Assembly: GCA_005877225.1 (NCBI GenBank)
Contig: VBPK01000141.1
Coordinates: 1-17,828, forward strand
DNA from: Nitrososphaerota archaeon
GTDB taxonomy: Archaea; Thermoproteota; Nitrososphaeria; Nitrososphaerales; Gagatemarchaeaceae
Direction of reading: 5' to 3'
Length of the DNA stretch: 17,828 nucleotides
Under the pieces are notes generated by a model, which did no database searches, was not told the origin of the DNA, and saw only the letters and a program-made list of their open reading frames with translations. Of this stretch, positions 13,659 through 17,828 are shown piece by piece (position 1 is the stretch's first letter; every line of letters starts with the position of its first letter). The position numbers and the translations under genes are program-made.

Positions 13659-13979
13659 TCAGACCTTACTGATCAGCGGGAAGATGAATTCGGAGAGAAA
13701 GGCGAGTATCAATCCCCCCTTCACGAGGTCCTTCCCGAGCCTCTTCTCTAGGTGAGTTGAGTAGAGGAAGATCCCGACCAGCAGGGCTGTGATGTAAGCC
13801 AGCCTAGAGAGGTTGATTACAGTCGAGTCTATCGCGCCAACGACTAGGGTCGCGTCGGATGCGAACTCTCCAGCCAGCCGCTGAAGGATAGTCCCGATGT
13901 CGGGGGGTGAGGGAAGGTCCTGTGTCTGCCCCGCGATCGCTAGGGCGTAGCCGAGCAGTAGCAGGCTTGTCTCCAGCAT
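13659..13979 (-). CDS. Small membrane protein of unknown function
   Basis: About 106 residues. The N-terminus (LETSLLLLGYALAIAG) is a signal-like or first helix. A polar, presumably external segment (QTQDLPSPPDIGTILQRLAG) follows, then two membrane helices (LSRLAYITALLVGIFLYSTHL; LVKGGLILAFLSEFIFPLI) separated by a basic loop (EKRLGKDLVK). I recognise no family. Two ATGs lie six bases apart (13985 and 13979). The TATA-like gcttaaata at 14001-14009, overlapping the cutA stop codon, is 25 bp from the second one, so I start at 13979 as a leaderless gene. It is downstream of the protease and cutA but has this promoter of its own. Confidence 0.65.
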   Translation of the reverse strand: MLETSLLLLGYALAIAGQTQDLPSPPDIGTILQRLAGEFASDATLVVGAIDSTVINLSRLAYITALLVGIFLYSTHLEKRLGKDLVKGGLILAFLSEFIFPLISKV

Positions 13980-14000
13980 CACCATTTGATTCGAATTTCC

Positions 14001-14009
14001 TATTTAAGC
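14001..14009 (-). promoter_or_regulatory. TATA box overlapping the cutA stop codon
   Basis: On the minus strand gcttaaata contains the cutA stop TAA. It lies 25 bp before the ATG at 13979, the leaderless spacing, and so decides the start of the small membrane protein. Confidence 0.5.
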
Positions 14010-14315
14010 AGCAACAGATTCGACGACCCAGGAAAGATATTGCGCGTTCACCCTCGCAACCTCTACCTCGATGATTTCGGGTGTTTCGTACGGGTGCTCC
14101 TTCTCCAGGAAGGTCCTGAGCTGCGGAACCTTCTCCTTCGTGGTCTTGAAGATGATCAACGCTTCAGCCTCGTCGCGGAGCGTGCGCTTCCATGAGTAGA
14201 TGGACCTCACTTGGGAGATGCTCCCGCAGGCCGCGAGTCTCCTCTTCACGGCGGCTTTCGCCAACGGCGCGGCCTTCGCCCGACGGATAGTCGTCAGGAC
14301 GAGCCAGAGAGACAC
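14004..14315 (-). CDS. cutA: CutA1-family divalent-cation-tolerance protein
   Basis: CutA1 is a small trimeric protein that binds copper and other divalent metals; its true role is unsettled. The 103-residue product has the family blocks: LVLTTI at the N-terminus, KRRLAACGSISQVRSIYSWK (residues 24-43), EAEALIIFKT (49-58), HPYETPEIIEVEV (74-86) and YLSWVVESV (93-101). The conserved Cys, the IYSWK turn and HPYE are all present. GTG 14315 lies two bases past the stop of the upstream site-2 protease, so the pair is an operon. Confidence 0.94.
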   Translation of the reverse strand: MSLWLVLTTIRRAKAAPLAKAAVKRRLAACGSISQVRSIYSWKRTLRDEAEALIIFKTTKEKVPQLRTFLEKEHPYETPEIIEVEVARVNAQYLSWVVESVAA

Positions 14316-14317
14316 GG

Positions 14318-15568
14318 TTAGAAGATCAGGTATGGGCCCAATAGAAGGAGGGCAATCATAGACACGAGCACGACGCTTATTGTCGTCGTTATCCTGTTTA
14401 GAGTGGTCTCCTTCAGCCTCCCCTTCCCTAAAGCCTTGACCGTCACATCAAAAGCCTGCCCGCCATCGAGGGGGTAGATGGGGAGGCTGTTGAAGATGGC
14501 CAGGTTGAAGTTGATGAAGTACATCCAGAAAAGCAAGTTCAGGACGAGGGGTAGCGCCCCCCCGAAGGGGGATGCGTAAAATCCGATGTATTGATCTGAG
14601 AAGGGGACGTAGTCCTGGCACCTCGGAAGAGTAGGTATGCAAATGTATGGCTTGGCTGTCTTGGTGAAATCCCCCACGTAGGTGCCAACCAGCTGCCGAA
14701 GTGTCGAGGGAGTAATCGGCTGGATCCCGATAAAGCCTCGGGTGAAGGTCTGGTTCGTCCGCAGGTCTATGTAGGTCAGCTTCCCCAGAACGATGTTCTC
14801 GACGACTGTCTCACCGCCTCTCCAGATCGTAAGATTCACTCTGTTCCCGGGACGATACAGCGAGCTGTCGTTGAGGGCGGAGTCTATCCGAACGTTGTTC
14901 ATCGACAATATGAAGTCGCCCGGCTTGATTCCGGCGACGTCTGCGGGAGAGTAGAGCGATGTGGAGTTCTGATATACGGAGAAGACGCCCACTCCATTCG
15001 ATGCAGGGGTCATCGTCGAAACGACATTGAAGAGCAGGGCCACAGAGAGGATGGCTAGGACGAAGTTGATTCCAGCTCCCGCCGCCAGCACGCGAGTCGA
15101 GTCTCTTGCACGGGCGACCTTGAGCACCTTGTCGTCCACCTCCACGAAAGCCCCGATTGGTAAGATTAGGAGGAAGAGGAGCCCCGCGGACTTGACAGGC
15201 ATGCCGAGACTCCTCGCCACCACCCCGTGCGCCCCCTCGTGTACTACAAGCGCGACTATGAGGGCCAGCCATCCGTAGACTATCGGGACATACGGATTGA
15301 TCCCCGGGATGAGTAGGTTGACCGTCGGCGTCAGAGAGCGTATGTACTGTACCAACGCCGCCCCCTGAGGCGAGAAGATTACTGAAAGGTTGACAAACTC
15401 GAGAAAGAGGGCGAAGCCCGCGGCCACCGGCATTATGTAGAGCATCAACCATGCGAATGGACCCGTTATGCGATATCGGCCGAGCCTATCCATGAGAAAT
15501 TGAAATTTCTTCGTCCGGAGAATCAGCACACCGTACTTGAACTCGACACTCTTGTATGGGGGTTCCAA
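14318..15568 (-). CDS. Site-2 protease-like intramembrane metalloprotease (M50) with PDZ domain
   Basis: Cuts membrane-bound substrates, usually regulators, within the bilayer. The zinc motif HEGAH (H110, E111, H114) sits in a membrane helix (LALIVALVVHEGAHGVVARS). GINFVLAILSVALLF (167-181) follows. A PDZ domain spans about 200-260 (SPADVAGIKPGDFILSMNN). The third ligand lies in NSLPIYPLDGGQAF (360-373, D368), and the protein ends with a membrane helix (SVVLVSMIALLLLGPYLIF). At 416 residues with at least six membrane segments it fits archaeal M50 proteins. TTG 15568 is supported by a TATA-like ccttaaaac (15595-15603) that would start transcription about six bases ahead. Its substrate is unknown, and no sigma or anti-sigma-like partner is nearby. 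Confidence 0.93.
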   Translation of the reverse strand: MEPPYKSVEFKYGVLILRTKKFQFLMDRLGRYRITGPFAWLMLYIMPVAAGFALFLEFVNLSVIFSPQGAALVQYIRSLTPTVNLLIPGINPYVPIVYGWLALIVALVVHEGAHGVVARSLGMPVKSAGLLFLLILPIGAFVEVDDKVLKVARARDSTRVLAAGAGINFVLAILSVALLFNVVSTMTPASNGVGVFSVYQNSTSLYSPADVAGIKPGDFILSMNNVRIDSALNDSSLYRPGNRVNLTIWRGGETVVENIVLGKLTYIDLRTNQTFTRGFIGIQPITPSTLRQLVGTYVGDFTKTAKPYICIPTLPRCQDYVPFSDQYIGFYASPFGGALPLVLNLLFWMYFINFNLAIFNSLPIYPLDGGQAFDVTVKALGKGRLKETTLNRITTTISVVLVSMIALLLLGPYLIF

Positions 15569-15937
15569 TTATTTTCCGCGACCGCTGGCTGCATGTTTTA
15601 AGGTTTGGTTCAAAGAACCCATCTCGATGCCTCCGTCAGCGAGGTCATTTTAACAAAGGTAGGTCAACGAAAGAGATTCAGGATGTGTTTGCTGCATCAG
15701 ACTGTCTCATACGGACGAGGATACACTTTCTTGTCAACACGTGTGCGCGCATTAGTCATGTTAAGCGGTGTCGTTCAAGCCTGTACATGCATGTCACAGA
15801 TTGTGAGTTGGGCGTCTTCTCCCCTGGATAAGGAGGTTCGGCAAGGCTCGACGTTCCTAATTGAATTTTTTCTCAACGAGTCGATTCTACCCATGCGGTG
15901 AATCCTTTAAGGTTCGACCGAGAAAGGGGAACATCCG
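15569..15937. other. AT-richer intergenic region without a supported gene
   Basis: A 369-bp gap holding the divergent promoters of the protease (15595-15603) and ncsA (15905-15912). Two overlapping plus-strand ORFs of about 91 and 98 codons exist in different frames. Neither has membrane segments, motifs or codon use like the neighbours, and base composition is visibly less GC-rich than the flanking genes. I see no RNA family. It may be a decayed gene or an unrecognised RNA. Confidence 0.4.
15905..15912 (+). promoter_or_regulatory. TATA box of the tRNA thiolase gene
   Basis: ctttaagg is centred about 30 bp ahead of the ATG at 15938. A start near 15933 leaves a leader of only a few bases. Confidence 0.5.
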
Positions 15938-16873
15938 ATGGCAGTCTGCTCGAAGTGCGGGGGGAATGGAGTCTACGAACGGAGGTACTCGGGCGAGGTG
16001 CTCTGCGCGAACTGCTTCAAGGCCTCGATCGTCGAGAAGACGAGGAGGACGATCTCCCGGTACGGTATGGTCAAGTTCGGCGAACGCCTAGGCGTCGCAG
16101 TCTCGGGGGGGAAGGATAGCCTGTCCCTCCTGAAGGTTCTCGACGGGCTGAACCAGGATTCTCGCTTTCAGCTCGTCGCGCTCACCGTCGACGAGGGCGT
16201 CAGGGGCTACAGAGAAGAATCGATCGCGCACGCGAGTGACCTGACGAGGCAGCTCAATATCGAGCACGTCGTCGTCTCATACGAGGGGTTGTTCGGCTTC
16301 TCCCTCGACAAGGCCCTCGACTGGAAGGACGAGCGCGAGATCTCCTCCTGCAGCATCTGCGGTGTCTTCCGCAGACGGGCGATCGACGAGGCCGCTCTGA
16401 AGGCCAAGGTCAACGTCGTCGCGACCGCGCACAACCTGGACGACTACGCCCAGACCTTCCTCATGAACCTTCTCCACGGAGACGTCGAGAGGATCGGCTG
16501 GCTCGACCCTGCCTACGTCGACGAGAGCTTCCCAGTCAGGCGCGTCAAGCCATTCATGGAGATATACGAGGAGGAAGTGGCGCTCTACGCTTACCTCTCC
16601 GGCATCCCCTTCCAGAGCGTCAGCTGCCCGTACATGCACGAAGGACTGAGGGGCGAGGTCAGAGATTACTTGAACGAGATGGAGGTGAAACATCCCGGCA
16701 TGAAGAATGTTCTCCTCAAGTCTAGCCTCAGCGTCGTCTCCAGGCTCTCCCCTGCAGAGACCGGGCACCACTCGGTGCCGTGCATCACCTGCGGGAAACC
16801 ATCCTCCGGTGGAACCTGCAACGTCTGCAAGATGAAGGAGGTCGTGAGGCAGCACGTTAAATACGGCGAGTAG
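15938..16873 (+). CDS. tRNA 2-thiolation protein, NcsA/Ctu1/TtuA family
   Basis: PP-loop ATPase that activates a tRNA uridine and replaces oxygen with sulfur (U34 in NcsA/Ctu1, U54 in TtuA). An N-terminal zinc ribbon (C4, C7, C23, C26) is followed by the PP-loop SGGKDS (residues 56-61), the Fe-S/catalytic cysteines CSIC (C138, C141) and C230 in VSCPY, and ATAHNLDD (162-169). A C-terminal zinc ribbon (C282, C285, C294, C297) completes the family architecture; length 311 is normal. U34 and U54 specificity cannot be separated by eye. No ubiquitin-like sulfur carrier is adjacent. The last codons contain the TATA box of the SRP RNA gene downstream. Confidence 0.94.
   Translation: MAVCSKCGGNGVYERRYSGEVLCANCFKASIVEKTRRTISRYGMVKFGERLGVAVSGGKDSLSLLKVLDGLNQDSRFQLVALTVDEGVRGYREESIAHASDLTRQLNIEHVVVSYEGLFGFSLDKALDWKDEREISSCSICGVFRRRAIDEAALKAKVNVVATAHNLDDYAQTFLMNLLHGDVERIGWLDPAYVDESFPVRRVKPFMEIYEEEVALYAYLSGIPFQSVSCPYMHEGLRGEVRDYLNEMEVKHPGMKNVLLKSSLSVVSRLSPAETGHHSVPCITCGKPSSGGTCNVCKMKEVVRQHVKYGE
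16856..16864 (+). promoter_or_regulatory. TATA box of the SRP RNA gene, inside the preceding coding region
   Basis: gttaaatac is centred 26 bp ahead of the first base of the SRP RNA terminal helix (16887). It is made of the Val-Lys-Tyr codons near the end of the thiolase gene, so coding and promoter sequence overlap. Confidence 0.55.
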
Positions 16874-16886
16874 GACTCTTCTCCTC

Positions 16887-17205
16887 GGCGGCGGGTAGGA
16901 CAGGGAGGTCAGCCGTCTCCCACAAACTGAAACCGGCTACACGCAGTGGTCAGTAACCGTCGGGTAAAGCCACCCTTCCAGCTACCTGCGCGGGACGGAG
17001 GAATGAATTCACGCCGAGGTGGGCGGTCGTGAAGGGCGGTCTCCTCGAAGGAGGGGTCCCGACTCTTAACCGCCGAAATGGGCGAGGTCCGGGAGGGAGC
17101 AACCCTAAGGTGGGGCGACCACGCTGCCTCGTCTACGTGGAGGATCTCTCGTCTCACGAGATTGGGGCTGGGAGGTCTGGTGAGCTCCGACGGATCCGCC
17201 GCCTT
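16887..17205 (+). ncRNA. Signal recognition particle 7S RNA
   Basis: RNA scaffold of the signal recognition particle, binding SRP19 and SRP54. The most conserved element, the helix 8 segment, reads GGTCCGGGAGGGAGCAACCC then TAAG (17086-17109) with a GNRA-type GGGA loop (17091-17094). The helix 6 hairpin CCTC-GAAG-GAGG (17043-17054) has the GNAR tetraloop recognised by SRP19. The terminal helix 1, present in archaea, pairs GGCGGCGG (16887-16894) with CCGCCGCC (17196-17203). A GTAACC near 16951-16956 lies in the Alu-domain region. The length of about 318 nt is normal for archaea. Ends are set from helix 1 and the TATA spacing; a T-rich ttctttt follows. Confidence 0.9.
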
Positions 17206-17233
17206 GAATTCTTTTAAAGCTCAGAAGTCGGGG

Positions 17234-17240
17234 AAATATT
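17234..17240 (+). promoter_or_regulatory. TATA box of tRNA-Ser
   Basis: aaatatt centred 22 bp ahead of the tRNA 5' end; the start would fall at or next to the first tRNA base. Confidence 0.45.
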
Positions 17241-17258
17241 CCGCTGCTGCGTGCGTGT

Positions 17259-17400
17259 GCCGGGGTCGCCTAGAGGAGTGAGTGATTGAGCGAGTGAGCG
17301 GGTGGTTGGTTTGTCAGCACTCCGAGCAACTCGGTAGGGCGACGGCTTGCTAAGCCGTTGACGGTTCTCCGTCTCGTGGGTTCAAATCCCACCCCCGGCG
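17259..17400 (+). tRNA. tRNA-Ser (anticodon GCT) with a D-loop intron
   Basis: Acceptor GCCGGGG (17259-17265) pairs with CCCCGGC (17393-17399), with discriminator G and no encoded CCA. The anticodon arm is ACGGC-TTGCTAA-GCCGT (17342-17358), anticodon GCT, decoding AGC/AGT. A long variable arm (TGACGG-TTCT-CCGTC) and T arm GTGGG-TTCAAAT-CCCAC confirm a class II serine tRNA. The D arm closes (GCCT/GGGC, loop AGCAACTCGGTA) only if about 53 nt are removed at 17272-17324, near position 13/14; the boundary can slide by two bases. The intron begins and ends with a GGAGTG/CACTCC helix and contains imperfect GAGTGA/GAGCGA repeats. The spliced length is 89 nt. Confidence 0.9.
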
Positions 17401-17421
17401 CTCCAGTCGATCTCCCTCCAA

Positions 17422-17430
17422 TGCTTATTA
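17422..17430 (+). promoter_or_regulatory. TATA box of tRNA-Val
   Basis: tgcttatta is centred 26-27 bp ahead of the tRNA 5' end at 17454. tRNA-Val therefore seems to be transcribed separately from tRNA-Ser. Confidence 0.45.
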
Positions 17431-17453
17431 CCCGTCCCACGCGCGTGAAAAAC

Positions 17454-17544
17454 GGGCCGGTCGTCTAGCTCGGTTAGGACGTCAGACCAGCTCCGTCAGG
17501 CTCTTACACAGCGAAGGTCGAGTGTTCGAATCACTCCCGGCCCA
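17454..17544 (+). tRNA. tRNA-Val (anticodon TAC) with a 16-nt intron in the anticodon stem
   Basis: Acceptor GGGCCGG pairs with CCGGCCC (17537-17543), discriminator A, no encoded CCA. The D arm is GTCT-AGCTCGGTTA-GGAC, variable loop AGGTC, and T arm GAGTG-TTCGAAT-CACTC. The continuous sequence cannot form a 5-bp anticodon stem. Removing 17484-17499 (AGACCAGCTCCGTCAG) joins TC to GCT, and TCGCT then pairs perfectly with AGCGA (17510-17514) around CTTACAC, anticodon TAC. This leaves 75 nt, a normal class I tRNA. The intron would lie between positions 28 and 29. Its size is close to the smallest archaeal tRNA introns known to me. Confidence 0.88.
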
Positions 17545-17563
17545 CACCTCCCAAGCGACCCAT

Positions 17564-17591
17564 TTCGCACTTTTCTGCGAACCGCTTTTTT
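17564..17591 (+). terminator. Hairpin plus T-tract after tRNA-Val
   Basis: The perfect stem TTCGCA (17564-17569) / TGCGAA (17576-17581) with loop CTTTTC is followed four bases later by six T residues (17586-17591). It looks like an intrinsic terminator separating the tRNA from the next gene; T-tracts alone often suffice in archaea. Confidence 0.5.
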
Positions 17592-17596
17592 GGAAC

Positions 17597-17606
17597 GGTT
17601 ATCTAC
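17597..17606 (+). promoter_or_regulatory. TATA box of the phosphoribosyltransferase gene
   Basis: ggttatctac is centred 25-26 bp ahead of the ATG at 17627, predicting a leaderless transcript beginning at the A of the start codon. Confidence 0.45.
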
Positions 17607-17626
17607 GCTAATCCGAGACCTTCAGT

Positions 17627-17828
17627 ATGGTCGAGTTCCGTTACATCGAGTGGACGGACTACGGCAAGCTCGTCGCCGAACTCATCGATAGGATAAGGTC
17701 TCGCGGACAAACCTTCGACCTGATCATAGGAATCGCGAGAGGAGGCATCCCCGTCGCCATGGTCATCGCAGACCAGCTCGAGGTGCAGATAGACTTCATC
17801 AACGTTAAATCCTACACGGGCGTGGCGG
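17627..17828 (+). CDS. Phosphoribosyltransferase family protein, 3' end outside window
   Basis: The first 67 residues of a PRTase-fold protein. After MVEFRYIEWTDYGKLVAELI comes FDLIIGIARGGIPVAMVIAD (residues 30-49), the first strand and Gly-rich loop typical of the purine PRTase group (COG2236/Gpt-like), then VQIDFINVKSYTG. These enzymes join a base to PRPP in salvage, though some archaeal members are regulators. The PRPP-binding loop lies beyond the window, so the substrate cannot be judged. ATG 17627 is chosen from the TATA spacing. Confidence 0.8.
   Translation, partial: MVEFRYIEWTDYGKLVAELIDRIRSRGQTFDLIIGIARGGIPVAMVIADQLEVQIDFINVKSYTGVA

Noticed and set aside
13540..13755. Plus-strand ORF of 71 codons after dnaG
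   Set aside because: It runs through the hairpin and antisense to the small membrane protein gene, without promoter or family features.
15556..15901. Two overlapping plus-strand ORFs before ncsA
   Set aside because: They lie in different frames, start within the divergent promoter or protease start region, and show no domain, helix or ribosome-binding site.
1..17828. CRISPR array, prophage or complete insertion sequence
   Set aside because: No regularly spaced direct repeats, no cas, integrase or transposase genes and no target-site duplications were seen; the layout is that of a core chromosomal region.

Overview
The window reads as chromosomal DNA of an archaeon of the TACK side, most like a Nitrososphaerota (Thaumarchaeota)-related lineage. 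The evidence is archaeal-type aIF1A, DnaG primase, DUF1512, Trm112 of the CPIDK type, type II methionine aminopeptidase, archaeal CoaD, a short PheT, a 7S SRP RNA, tRNA genes with introns at non-canonical positions, TATA boxes about 25 bp ahead of start codons (leaderless genes), and many TTG/GTG starts. The lineage is inference; the domain Archaea is close to certain. Coding DNA is GC-rich.

Layout. 1-528 (-): 3-methyladenine DNA glycosylase cut by the window edge. 663-971 (+): an aIF1A gene whose protein is readable end to end only if three single extra bases are removed. 995-1375 (+): a two-helix ion-channel-like protein. 1381-2583 (-): MFS transporter. 2705-3409 (-): membrane-anchored cyclophilin. 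3518-3689 (-): tRNA-Trp with two introns. 3741-4019 (-): Trm112-like protein. 4102-4240 (+): 5S rRNA carrying a 17-nt insertion. 4375-5457 (+): DUF1512, followed by a small broken zinc-knuckle ORF. 5564-6457 (-): methionine aminopeptidase, divergent from a translation/coenzyme operon coaD-trpS-pheS-pheT (6520-11330, +). 11331-11713 holds hairpins but no gene I can name. 11714-13409 (+): a small Toprim protein and DnaG. 13410-13658 is non-coding with a transposon-end-like hairpin. 13659-15568 (-): site-2 protease, CutA and a small membrane protein. 15569-15937 has no supported gene. 15938-16873 (+): NcsA/TtuA-type tRNA thiolase. 16887-17205 (+): SRP RNA. Then tRNA-Ser(GCT) and tRNA-Val(TAC), each with an intron, and the start of a phosphoribosyltransferase at 17627.

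The unifying theme is information processing: tRNA charging (TrpRS, PheRS), tRNA thiolation, methyltransferase activation (Trm112), initiation, N-terminal methionine removal, 5S, SRP RNA and three tRNAs. The most striking observation is that all three tRNA genes are interrupted (four introns of about 16, 32, 53 and 61 nt, only one at the canonical 37/38 site) and that the 5S rRNA also carries an intron-sized insertion. Separately, two short protein genes (aIF1A and the zinc-knuckle ORF) contain four +1 insertions in total, while the long genes around them are intact. These could be real lesions or read errors.
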